Shown: piece by piece, positions 34,484 through 41,774 of the stretch | Position numbering within the stretch: the first letter of the stretch is position 1 | Layout: every line of letters begins with the position of its first letter | Origin: Bacteroidota bacterium | GTDB lineage: Bacteria > Bacteroidota > Ignavibacteria > Tepidaquicellales > Tepidaquicellaceae | DNA length: 41,774 bases | Reading direction: 5' to 3' | Assembly (NCBI GenBank): GCA_018266875.1 | Contig: JAFDZR010000017.1 | Coordinates: 44,942 to 86,715, forward strand | Program-made: the position numbers and the translations under genes | The notes under the pieces: generated by a model | The model's input: the letters and a program-made list of their open reading frames with translations, nothing else | The model's database searches: none | What the model was told of the DNA's origin: nothing

Positions 34484-35389
34484 TTACTTCATTAGATTAA
34501 ACAATGCGCATTTAACTGCAAGACCGTTTGTCACCTGATCAAATATCAGTGAGTTTGACAAATCAACAGCATCTGAATCAATTTCTATGTTAATGTTCAT
34601 CGGACCGGGATGAAGAATCCTTATCTTACTGTTAAGTTTAATTCTATCTTTTGTAATGCCGTAATATTTATGATATTCCTTAAGTGATGTAAGAAGCGAA
34701 CCTGCTTCTCTTTCCAGCTGAACTCTTAAAACATTCAACGCGTCATTGGATTTAATGGCATCGTTAATATCAAAATAAACTTTAACACCCATTCCTTCAA
34801 TATGCCTTGGAATGAATGGAGCAGGACCGCAGACTGAGACATTTGCCCCAAGCGTTTTCAGGCCGAGTATATTTGAAAGAGCAACACGGCTGTGGGAAAT
34901 ATTCCCGACAATGCAGACATTCAGTCCTTTCAATTCCCCGAACGCATTTCTCAAAGTATAAATATCAAGCAAACCCTGTGTGGGATGTTCATTTATACCG
35001 TCTCCCGCATTTATGATCCTTGAATTTGTCATCTCTGCAAGCATGGCAGGAATACCCGGATTACTGTGTCTGACCACGATAAAATCAAAATACATTGCTG
35101 AAATATTTCTTACAGTATCAAGAAGACTTTCGCCTTTATTCATAGACGAGACTTCAGTACTGAAATTAACTGAATCGAGACCTATTTTTTTTTCAGCAAG
35201 TTCAAATGAAATTCTTGTCCTTGTAGAATCTTCAAAAAATAAATTAATAACCGATCTTCCGGATAATATTTTTTTAATTATCTTTTTATCTTTTATATCG
35301 CTGAGATATTTATCTGTTAATTCAAAAATCTCGGAATAATTTTGAGAATTTAAATACCGCAGTCCCAATAAATGTTGAGGAAAATTCAT
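34484..35389 (-). CDS. pyrB: Aspartate carbamoyltransferase catalytic subunit
   Basis: PyrB joins carbamoyl phosphate and aspartate, the committed step of pyrimidine synthesis. The 301-residue product has the carbamoyl-phosphate loop 'STRTR' (55-59), the 80s loop 'SSMNKGESLLDT' with Lys85, 'HPTQGLLDIYTL' (His135), and 'HPGPMNINIEI' (260-270). No regulatory pyrI gene is adjacent. No pyrR-like or leader element is visible, because mlaE ends 11 bases before it. It is cotranscribed with pyrC. Confidence 0.96.
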   Translation of the reverse strand: MNFPQHLLGLRYLNSQNYSEIFELTDKYLSDIKDKKIIKKILSGRSVINLFFEDSTRTRISFELAEKKIGLDSVNFSTEVSSMNKGESLLDTVRNISAMYFDFIVVRHSNPGIPAMLAEMTNSRIINAGDGINEHPTQGLLDIYTLRNAFGELKGLNVCIVGNISHSRVALSNILGLKTLGANVSVCGPAPFIPRHIEGMGVKVYFDINDAIKSNDALNVLRVQLEREAGSLLTSLKEYHKYYGITKDRIKLNSKIRILHPGPMNINIEIDSDAVDLSNSLIFDQVTNGLAVKCALFNLMK

Positions 35390-35400
35390 AATTTATTATT

Positions 35401-36168
35401 CTACATTCCTATTAAGAAATTCCACAAAATATAATCCAGCATGAGAATAGATGCTGCTGCAATAACAAATGCCTTAATTGTAGCAAGTCCCACACCTTCC
35501 GCTCCGCCTTTTGCGCTGAATCCTATAAAGCATCCGATGGATGAAATAGAAACTCCGAAGAAAAGTGCTTTGATAGATCCTGCATAAAAATCCTTTATCT
35601 CAAAAGATTTTTTAAAAGCGCTGAGAAAAGTTTCTGAGGGCACTCCGAGAAAAAACGTTGCAACGGAATATGATCCCATTATAGCAATTGAACTTCCGTA
35701 TATGACAAGTATCGGTAGCATTATTGTAGTCGCAATAATCCTCGGCATTGCCAGATATCTGATAGGATCAATAGCCATTGACTCAAGCGCATCTATCTGC
35801 TCTGTTACTTTCATTGTACCGAGTTCGGCAGCCATTGATGCTCCAACTCTTCCTGCAAGTACAATAGCGGCAAGTACTGGTCCTAGTTCAATTATAATGG
35901 CTTTAGTAGTTGCAGAACCAAGATATGAATAAGATATCAAACCCTTGATCTGATAGGCAGCCTGCCAGCATGAAACAGCACCGGTAAAAATTCCGATTAT
36001 TGCAACCAGAACAAGTGAATCGACACCTACGTGTTTCATCTGTTCGAAGATGAGTTTTCTGTCCCTAAAGACGCGCGGAAGGCTTTTGAGTACGCCTTTC
36101 ATCATTAAAACGAACTGACCTACTTCTGTAAAAAACTGTATTATTTTTTTTCCGATTTTTGAGATCAA
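35401..36168 (-). CDS. MlaE-family ABC transporter permease (orphan)
   Basis: MlaE is the permease of Mla/Mce lipid-transport ABC systems between inner and outer membranes. The 255-residue protein has the family pattern 'ELGPVLAAIVLAGRVGASMAAELGTMKVTEQIDALESMAIDP' split over its fourth and fifth segments, with five to six membrane helices. No MlaF ATPase or MlaD/MCE gene is adjacent; it sits between corC and pyrB (21- and 11-base gaps). Its partners must be elsewhere. The start is TTG at 36168. Confidence 0.92.
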   Translation of the reverse strand: MISKIGKKIIQFFTEVGQFVLMMKGVLKSLPRVFRDRKLIFEQMKHVGVDSLVLVAIIGIFTGAVSCWQAAYQIKGLISYSYLGSATTKAIIIELGPVLAAIVLAGRVGASMAAELGTMKVTEQIDALESMAIDPIRYLAMPRIIATTIMLPILVIYGSSIAIMGSYSVATFFLGVPSETFLSAFKKSFEIKDFYAGSIKALFFGVSISSIGCFIGFSAKGGAEGVGLATIKAFVIAAASILMLDYILWNFLIGM

Positions 36169-36189
36169 TTGTAAATAAATTTAATAGTT

Positions 36190-37506
36190 CTAGTAACTTT
36201 TCAGTTTCTGTACTTTTATCTGCAGGAGTTTATTCCCGGATTTTTTCATTACTGTCATTACAATTCCCTGATAATCTATTCTTTCATAGATTTCAGGAAC
36301 GTGTCCGGTTACATCCTGAAGAAATCCGCTCAGGGTATGATAATCCTCATTGTCATCAGGAATATTTGCTTCAAATTTTTCATTAAATTCACTGATATTT
36401 ATTTCCGGGTTTACCAGAAAACTTCCTTTTTTCTGACTTACGATCCTGTCCGGGGTTGAATCATATTCGTCTTCAATTTCCCCTACTATTTCCTCAAGTA
36501 TATCCTCAAGTGTCACAAGCCCTTCCACTCCGCCGTGTTCATTAACCACTATTCCAAGGTGAATATGTTTTTTCTGAAAGTCCTTGAGAATTTCCCCTAT
36601 CTGCTTTGTCTCTGGAATAAAATGAGCCGGTCTGAGAATATCGTGCATGACAATAAGGTCTTTGTGTTCGGCAGCGCTGATTATATCCTTCGAATAAATA
36701 ATTCCTATAATGTTGTCAAGATTATCCTTATATACAGGAATTCTTGAAAACCCTTCTTCAATGACTTTCTGTATAATATTTTCCCGCTTTTCCTCAAAAT
36801 CAATTGCGAACATGACATTCCTTGGTATCATGACTTCCTTTGCAGTCTTATCATTGAAATCAAAAACTTTCTGAATTATCTGAGATTCTGTCTGGTCAAT
36901 CTTTCCTGACAAAGTACCTTCAGTAATTAAAAGCCGGATCTCTTCTTCAGAGTGAACTCTCTCTGATTCGGTTGCCGGATTTAATCCGAAAACTTTCAGT
37001 AAATGATTTGCAGCGCCGTTCAGAACAGTAATTGCAGGTTTAAAAATTATATAGAATATCTGAAGCGGAAGAGCCACAAAAAGAGTCGTCTTCTTCGGAT
37101 ATCTTATGGCAATGGATTTAGGCGCCAGTTCTCCTAAAATAATATGCAAAAATGTAATGATTAAGAAACCAACGCTGAGTGAAATTGTATGAATAGTCTT
37201 GGGACTATCTATCTGCAGCAGTGAAAATACTGGTTCAAGCATCCTAGCAGTTACAGGTTCACCTATCCAGCCGAGTCCCAGAGATGAGATGGTAATCCCA
37301 AACTGAGTTGCGGCAAGATACTCATCCATGTGAGTAATAAGCTTGTATGCAATCTTTGCCTTCTGACTTTTTTTTATCTCTGACGGATTAAGCTGGGTTT
37401 TCCTGACTTTTACAATGGCAAATTCCGCAGCGACAAACAGAGCATTCAGCAGAACAAATAAAAACAGCAGAAACAGATCAAAAAAAATGGACTTAAAATC
37501 GTTCAT
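36190..37506 (-). CDS. CNNM/CorC-family membrane protein with CBS pair
   Basis: The 438-residue protein has an N-terminal DUF21 membrane domain (about residues 1-190, opening 'IFFDLFLLFLFVLLNALFVAAEFAIVKVRKTQL'), two CBS domains (about 210-330, including 'MIPRNVMFAIDFEEKRENII' and 'GLVTLEDILEEIVGEIEDE'), and a C-terminal CorC/HlyC domain. Such proteins (CNNM, YrkA/TlyC-like) are linked to magnesium transport; the 'haemolysin' name is historical. It leads the minus-strand run to valS. Confidence 0.92.
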   Translation of the reverse strand: MNDFKSIFFDLFLLFLFVLLNALFVAAEFAIVKVRKTQLNPSEIKKSQKAKIAYKLITHMDEYLAATQFGITISSLGLGWIGEPVTARMLEPVFSLLQIDSPKTIHTISLSVGFLIITFLHIILGELAPKSIAIRYPKKTTLFVALPLQIFYIIFKPAITVLNGAANHLLKVFGLNPATESERVHSEEEIRLLITEGTLSGKIDQTESQIIQKVFDFNDKTAKEVMIPRNVMFAIDFEEKRENIIQKVIEEGFSRIPVYKDNLDNIIGIIYSKDIISAAEHKDLIVMHDILRPAHFIPETKQIGEILKDFQKKHIHLGIVVNEHGGVEGLVTLEDILEEIVGEIEDEYDSTPDRIVSQKKGSFLVNPEINISEFNEKFEANIPDDNEDYHTLSGFLQDVTGHVPEIYERIDYQGIVMTVMKKSGNKLLQIKVQKLKSY

Positions 37507-37624
37507 ATACAGTTATTCATAAAATAATTATTATTAATACGATGTTCAATTTAAAACCTGTAAAATATTGTCTCTGAAAGAAATTATGTGGAAATGGAAT
37601 GGAATGGTTTTGATAAGGGAATAA

Positions 37625-38293
37625 TTATTTTGTAAATATCATTTTACCTATATCAACAGTGTAATTTGATTCAAGTTTGTAAAAATAAATACCGCTTGAT
37701 ATTTCGCTGTATTTTGAAGTGTTGAATTCTACCTTGTATATGCCCGGACTCTGAAAAGCTTCTACTAATAAATCTACATATTTACCTGTAAGAGTATAAA
37801 CGGACAGTTTTACTCTGGTCGGAACAAGCAGTTTGTATGAAATAATTGTAGAAGGGTTAAAAGGATTTGGATTGTTCTGCAGAAGTTCAAATTCCGGAAC
37901 TTCTGAAATGCCGACTTTAATTTCCTCTGATTTGATCACTTTATTTCCAAGATCATACATACTTATTCTGTATAAATAAACTCCGTTTTCTGAAGGTTTG
38001 TCAAAATATGAATAATAATATACATTTACAGAATCAGTTACTTCTTTCTTTCTGAAATTACTGAACAGGATATCATTAAGGAATTTGTAATTTACTTCCC
38101 CGGATCTTTTTGATTCAACTCTGTATTTACTTATACCCTGAGGATTTATGATCTGGAAATTCAATTCAACTTCGTTCTTTTTAATCTTTGCATTAAAAGA
38201 GCTGATCTTGTTTTGTGAATCATCAGACAGACCGGCTCTTAGTATATTCGAAGCGAAAAATATAACAAGTAATATGTAAAATCTTCTTTTCAA
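37625..38293 (-). CDS. Secreted protein with T9SS sorting domain
   Basis: The 222-residue protein has a signal peptide (about residues 1-20, 'RFYILLVIFFASNILRAG'), a fibronectin/Ig-like strand-rich middle (about 25-130, 'VELNFQIINPQGISKYRVESKR', with 'NGVYLYRISMYDLGNKVI') and a C-terminal T9SS sorting domain ('LLQNNPNPFNPSTIISYKL', 'SGIYFYKLESNYTVDIGKMIF'). It is small for a T9SS cargo. The start is TTG at 38293. It follows nuoI by 4 bases, which is surprising company. Confidence 0.85.
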   Translation of the reverse strand: MKRRFYILLVIFFASNILRAGLSDDSQNKISSFNAKIKKNEVELNFQIINPQGISKYRVESKRSGEVNYKFLNDILFSNFRKKEVTDSVNVYYYSYFDKPSENGVYLYRISMYDLGNKVIKSEEIKVGISEVPEFELLQNNPNPFNPSTIISYKLLVPTRVKLSVYTLTGKYVDLLVEAFQSPGIYKVEFNTSKYSEISSGIYFYKLESNYTVDIGKMIFTK

Positions 38294-38297
38294 GATT

Positions 38298-38789
38298 TTA
38301 TCTGTACTCCTGTAAAAAGTCTAATCTCTTTTTAAGTTTTTCCTTTGGTACAAGTAATTTGTCCTTTCCGAAAACAGCTTCTTCCTGATTTGAAAAAACA
38401 AGTTCGTATTCTTCACTCATTACAATAGCTTCTTCCGGACAGACTTCTTCGCAGAATCCGCAGAATATGCATCTTACCATATTTATCTCGAATTTTTCCG
38501 GATATCTTTCTTTTTCATTTTCAGTTTCAGCTGCCTGAACTTCAATAGCAAGCGCAGGGCATACTCTGGAACATAATGCGCATGCAACGCATCTTTCTGT
38601 ACCGTCTTCTTCCTGCACCAGGACAGGTCTGCCTCTGTATGAAGCAGGCGGAATCCATTTTTCCTCAGGATACTGCCGGGTAAATTTAGGTCTGAACATT
38701 TGCTTGAAAGTCAGTCCTAAACCTTTTACAATCTGCGGTAAATATGTTTGCTCTAAAAGCGTAAGGTCTTTCTTTTTAATTATCGGCAT
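38298..38789 (-). CDS. nuoI: NADH-quinone oxidoreductase subunit I
   Basis: NuoI carries the two [4Fe-4S] clusters (N6a and N6b) at the joint of the complex I peripheral arm. The 163-residue protein has Cys67, Cys70, Cys73, Cys77 and Cys107, Cys110, Cys113, Cys117, both in CX2CX2CX3CP form, and the N-terminal '[12 protein letters not shown]' amphipathic helix and '[15 protein letters not shown]', typical of NuoI. It is isolated from other complex I genes: flanked by T9SS proteins, and about 19 kb from nuoK-nuoL. Confidence 0.95.
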   Translation of the reverse strand: MPIIKKKDLTLLEQTYLPQIVKGLGLTFKQMFRPKFTRQYPEEKWIPPASYRGRPVLVQEEDGTERCVACALCSRVCPALAIEVQAAETENEKERYPEKFEINMVRCIFCGFCEEVCPEEAIVMSEEYELVFSNQEEAVFGKDKLLVPKEKLKKRLDFLQEYR

Positions 38790-38835
38790 TTATTCTTATG
38801 ATTCTTTTTAACAATTCAATAAAATAATACTGATT

Positions 38836-39573
38836 TTATTTTATCAGCATCATTTTTTTTGTATCTGAAAAACTACCTGCTGTGAGTTTGTAATAATAAA
38901 TTCCTGATGTCAGTGAATTTCCGCTGAAATTAGTTTTGTAACTGCCGGAATTTAACTTCTCATTGTTCAGCAAAACCGAAACTTCATTCCCAAGAATATC
39001 ATAGACTTTGAGTGTTACGTTCTCAGAACGGGGAATTGAAAATTCAATATTTGTAACGGGATTAAACGGGTTAGGGTAATTCTGCGATAAAGTATAATTT
39101 TCCGCCTGTGTGGAGATGTTATTGATCCCTACTGTATTTACGTTGAGAACAAAATCCCTTTCAACATAAACTGAAGGTTCATCATCTTTATACATTCTGA
39201 CTATAATATGAGCGATTCCAAGATTAGGAGCGTCAAATGTAATGTCCATTGTGTCCCGCTCTCCCGGCATTATTGTTACCGGCGGCTCAGGACCGTTTAT
39301 TGTAGAAGTATCAGGCACTACACTTATAAATGGAGCGTAGCAGAGTCCCACGCAGATTGAACTTGTCCAGCTAGCGTTTGGAAGCTGATCCTGAACCCGG
39401 TCGAATCTGACACTGACAGGTGAAGATCCGGAATTAGTGAAATAGGCATATGCATAATTAGCGCCGGTAGAACCGTAAGTTGTATCGCCTCCGACTCTTT
39501 CAAATACCAACTGAGAAGATGCAGTGACGCAGGTAATCAGAAAGAACGAAAATGTAAATAAAAATTTCTTCAT
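38836..39573 (-). CDS. Secreted protein with T9SS sorting domain
   Basis: The 245-residue protein has a signal peptide (about residues 1-21, 'FSFFLITCVTASSQ'), an Ig-like N-terminal domain (about 22-148, including 'FTNSGSSPVSVRF' and 'IMPGERDTMDITFDAP', the pattern of bacterial beta-sandwich repeats), and a T9SS sorting domain ('LSQNYPNPFNPVTNIEFSI', 'SGIYYYKLTAGSFSDTKKMML'). Two Cys residues in 'SICVGLCYAPF' may form a disulfide. It is probably surface-exposed. It lies between the TPR gene and nuoI. Confidence 0.87.
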   Translation of the reverse strand: MKKFLFTFSFFLITCVTASSQLVFERVGGDTTYGSTGANYAYAYFTNSGSSPVSVRFDRVQDQLPNASWTSSICVGLCYAPFISVVPDTSTINGPEPPVTIMPGERDTMDITFDAPNLGIAHIIVRMYKDDEPSVYVERDFVLNVNTVGINNISTQAENYTLSQNYPNPFNPVTNIEFSIPRSENVTLKVYDILGNEVSVLLNNEKLNSGSYKTNFSGNSLTSGIYYYKLTAGSFSDTKKMMLIK

Positions 39574-39589
39574 TATTATATTTTGTTTA

Positions 39590-40081
39590 TTAATTTAATA
39601 ATCCCTGTAGTTTGTTAAGATACTGTTTTGCTATAAGATAATCAGGAGAAATTTCTATGGCTTTTCTGTATTCTTCAAGGGCTTCAAACCACATTCCCTT
39701 TGATTCATATACTCTTCCTATATTAAAATAGGTGAAATGTCTGTTATCATATCTTTCAGCTTTGAGCGCCAATTCAAGCCAGGTCAGGGCTTCATCGAAT
39801 TTTCCCTGCTGAATCAGATAAGAACCAATATCGTTGTATGGATTTCCGTAACCGATATCAAGTGAAATTGCCTTTTTGCATTCTTCAATTGCGTTTTCCA
39901 GGTCTCCTATAAAACTGTATGTCCAGCCAAGAAAAGTATGCGCTTCAGGTGTCGGATAGATATCCAGCGAGATCTTATAGTTAAGAATTGCTTCCTCAAA
40001 CTGTCCTTTGATCTGAAGCTCGTTGGCTTTTTTTAAATATATTTTTGATTTTTCAAGTTTATTGCTGTTTTCCTTTGTCAT
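39590..40081 (-). CDS. Tetratricopeptide-repeat protein
   Basis: The product (163 residues from the ATG at 40081) consists of about four TPR units: 'ANELQIKGQFEEAILNYKIS', 'PTPEAHTFLGWTYSFIGDL', 'NDIGSYLIQQGKFDEALTWL' and 'FNIGRVYESKGMWFEALEEY'. TPR proteins are usually interaction scaffolds; the partner is not known. An in-frame ATG at 40135 would add 18 Lys-rich residues, which I judge less likely. It leads the minus-strand group with two T9SS genes and nuoI; a role in T9SS or complex assembly would be inference. Confidence 0.83.
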   Translation of the reverse strand: MTKENSNKLEKSKIYLKKANELQIKGQFEEAILNYKISLDIYPTPEAHTFLGWTYSFIGDLENAIEECKKAISLDIGYGNPYNDIGSYLIQQGKFDEALTWLELALKAERYDNRHFTYFNIGRVYESKGMWFEALEEYRKAIEISPDYLIAKQYLNKLQGLLN

Positions 40082-40245
40082 AATTGTCTTTTTCTTACTT
40101 AAAGTGTAAATATCCGGAAAAAGTTTCTTAAACAAACATAACTTATGTTATTAATTTTATCAAGACGTTTTATTAAATTATTTAAAATGCGTTAGAGTCT
40201 TATATAATTTTCATAACTTTTTATCTCAGACTTAAAAATATTTTA

Positions 40246-40968
40246 TTGACAAACAGAATAGGTATAATCTTAGGCTCAGGTCTCGGCAGATTTGCGGAAA
40301 TGCTGACAGAAAGAAAAACAGTATATTCGGATACAGATAGTTTTCATAAAATGAAGATCCTGACCGGGAAAATTAATTCAAAAGAGATTATTCTTTTTGC
40401 AGGAAGAAGGCATTTTTATGAAGGATATAATCCGGGAAAAATTCTTGAGTTCGTTGATATTGCCGAACAGTACGGAGTCAATCTGCTGATAATTTCCAAT
40501 GCTGCCGGTGGGCTGAACAGAAATTTCAATGTGTCTGATCTTATGCTAATTACTTCACATCTTAACTTTATTAATAAAATATTACCTCTAAAGCGTAATG
40601 TTGTTCCCTACACCAGAGCCATTTCAGAGACGCTTTCTGATATTGCCGTGAAAAACGGAATTAATCTGAGAAAAGGCTCTTACTGCTGCTTTTCAGGTCC
40701 GAATTATGAGACCAAATCGGAAATTCGTTATGTTTCGAAATTCAGAATCGATGCAGTTGGAATGTCAACCGTACCGGAAGTACTTTATGCCTCAGGTAAA
40801 GGCATCTCCACTATTGCAATTTCCTGTATAACAAATCTACTGTCATCCGGAAATACAGGCGTGACGGATCATAATGAAGTAATAGAAGCCGGGAACAAAG
40901 CTTATGAAAATTTTTCGAAAATGCTGATTTCAATTATAGAAAATTCCGGTAAAATAATCACAAACTGA
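40246..40968 (+). CDS. Purine nucleoside phosphorylase (short form)
   Basis: This PNP-family (trimeric, MTAP/PNP II-type) enzyme phosphorolyses purine nucleosides. The 240-residue product has the phosphate-binding 'IGIILGSGLGRF' at residues 5-16, 'RRHFYEGYNPGK', 'LLIISNAAGGLN', the 'FSGPNYETKSEIRYV' purine-site segment, 'VGMSTVPEVLYA' and 'ISCITNLLSSG'. It lacks the roughly 25-residue N-terminal helix of typical 265-275 residue enzymes: it starts at TTG (40246), and the in-frame sequence upstream has no start codon or homology-like sequence before a stop at 40183. It is 5 bases ahead of tatD. Confidence 0.88.
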   Translation: MTNRIGIILGSGLGRFAEMLTERKTVYSDTDSFHKMKILTGKINSKEIILFAGRRHFYEGYNPGKILEFVDIAEQYGVNLLIISNAAGGLNRNFNVSDLMLITSHLNFINKILPLKRNVVPYTRAISETLSDIAVKNGINLRKGSYCCFSGPNYETKSEIRYVSKFRIDAVGMSTVPEVLYASGKGISTIAISCITNLLSSGNTGVTDHNEVIEAGNKAYENFSKMLISIIENSGKIITN

Positions 40969-40973
40969 AAATT

Positions 40974-41741
40974 ATGTTTACAGATACTCACGCTCATCTT
41001 TATTATCCGGAAATTCTTGACAGCCTGAATGAAATTTTAGAAAGAGCAAAAGATTCTGGAATAGAGAGAATAATTGTTCCAGCAGTTGATCTTGGATCTT
41101 CACGAAAAATCCTGGAGCTTTCAGAAAAATATGATATGATATATGCAGCTCTCGGCGTACACCCGTGTGACGTTTCAAAAAATGAGATAAGTACACTTGA
41201 TGAAATTGAAATTCTCCTGGATCATGAAAAAGTCGTTGCCGTCGGAGAAACCGGACTGGATTATTACTGGGACAGATCCAACATCGAACTTCAAAAGGAA
41301 TTTTTTACAAGACAGATAAAAATGGCATGCGATCACTCCCTGCCGGTTGTAATTCATACAAGAAGTTCGACAGAAGATGCAGTCTCAATTATTGAAACTA
41401 CCGCAGCGGATAATCCTGCTCTCAAGGGTCAGTTTCACTGCTTTTCCGGCAATGCTGACGAACTTGGAAGAATCCTTAAGTTAGAGAATTTCTATATTTC
41501 GTATTGCGGAAATATTACTTACAAAAATTTTGACAATTCAGAAACTGTTAAAAACACACCTGCGGAAAGACTTTTATCGGAGACTGATTCTCCATTTTTA
41601 CCGCCTGTTCCATTTCGCGGAAAAAAGAACGAACCTTCTTACATGCTGAAAACACTTGAGAAAATTTCAGAGATCAAATCAGCTGATTTTAAAAAATTAT
41701 CTGAAACTATATCGGGAAATATAAGTAAGTTGTTCTTCTGA
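40974..41741 (+). CDS. tatD: TatD-family metal-dependent deoxyribonuclease
   Basis: TatD-type hydrolases are TIM-barrel nucleases implicated in DNA repair and turnover. The 255-residue protein shows the metal-binding sites in order: 'DTHAHLYYP' (His6, His8), 'GETGLDYYW' (Glu), 'VIHTRSSTEDAV' (His), 'FHCFSG' (His) and 'ETDSPFLPP' (Asp). The length is typical. It is cotranscribed with the PNP gene (5-base gap). No further gene starts before the window ends. Confidence 0.93.
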   Translation: MFTDTHAHLYYPEILDSLNEILERAKDSGIERIIVPAVDLGSSRKILELSEKYDMIYAALGVHPCDVSKNEISTLDEIEILLDHEKVVAVGETGLDYYWDRSNIELQKEFFTRQIKMACDHSLPVVIHTRSSTEDAVSIIETTAADNPALKGQFHCFSGNADELGRILKLENFYISYCGNITYKNFDNSETVKNTPAERLLSETDSPFLPPVPFRGKKNEPSYMLKTLEKISEIKSADFKKLSETISGNISKLFF

Positions 41742-41774
41742 TTTGCTGTAAATGTAAGCGTTCATAAAAGTGTG

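Noticed and set aside
34980..35339. Open frame antisense to pyrB (119 codons)
   Set aside because: It overlaps the conserved pyrB motifs on the other strand; the product shows no protein-like pattern.
1..41774. CRISPR array, tRNA or rRNA genes
   Set aside because: No regularly spaced repeats and no tRNA- or rRNA-like sequence was recognised in the intergenic stretches.

Overview
The window is AT-rich, gene-dense bacterial chromosome. It most likely comes from the Ignavibacteriota or a related lineage of the Bacteroidota/Chlorobiota (FCB) group. Evidence for this: four secreted proteins end in a type IX secretion (T9SS) sorting domain with the 'NPFNP'-type motif; there is outer-membrane biogenesis machinery (an Omp85 protein, an LptF/G permease); Shine-Dalgarno sequences are rare and TTG starts frequent; and several genes carry promoter-like TAnnTTTG boxes. 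I saw no rRNA, tRNA, CRISPR array, transposase, phage gene or plasmid gene. The species assignment is inference.

Layout. 1-301 is non-coding and opens with half of a dispersed hairpin repeat. 302-1015 is a DUF998-like membrane protein. 1105-3808 (minus) is a compact operon hisS - unknown - lgt - glutaredoxin-like. 3951-5459 (minus) is a conserved helical protein of unknown function. 5647-10226 (plus) holds a small membrane protein, single-chain glycine decarboxylase (gcvP), a CADD-type di-metal protein that looks like a self-sacrificing p-aminobenzoate synthase, and a CoA-binding protein. 10247-16963 (plus) is a close-packed envelope run: DUF2723 membrane protein, Omp85 barrel, rsmE, two tandem paralogous barrels, and a di-haem cytochrome c lipoprotein. 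A perfect 14-bp bidirectional terminator separates it from nuoL-nuoK (17034-19272, minus). Then come a CMD-like protein and an LptF/G permease, head to head, and a DUF3467 protein. A 537-bp gap holds a nested inverted repeat and the second copy of the hairpin repeat.

22104-26779 (plus) carries a PfkB kinase, recO, an HtrA protease and two T9SS cargo proteins, one of which is almost nothing but the sorting domain. 26786-28727 (minus) encodes a thioesterase and a lipoprotein that joins an unusual CX4CH haem domain to a YVTN beta-propeller. Arginase (plus) follows. 29769-37506 (minus) is a six-gene run corC - mlaE - pyrB - pyrC - parA-like - valS with gaps of 21, 11 and 7 bp and two 4-bp overlaps. 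37625-40081 (minus) holds a TPR protein, two T9SS cargo proteins and an isolated nuoI. The window closes with a purine nucleoside phosphorylase and a TatD nuclease (plus).

Most genes are housekeeping: translation, pyrimidine synthesis, respiration, envelope. The most notable items are the CADD-like protein beside gcvP (folate supply next to a folate-using enzyme), the scattered complex I genes, the unusual haem-propeller lipoprotein, the cargo-less T9SS protein and the dispersed hairpin repeat. I did not find a convincing wholly new multi-gene system.
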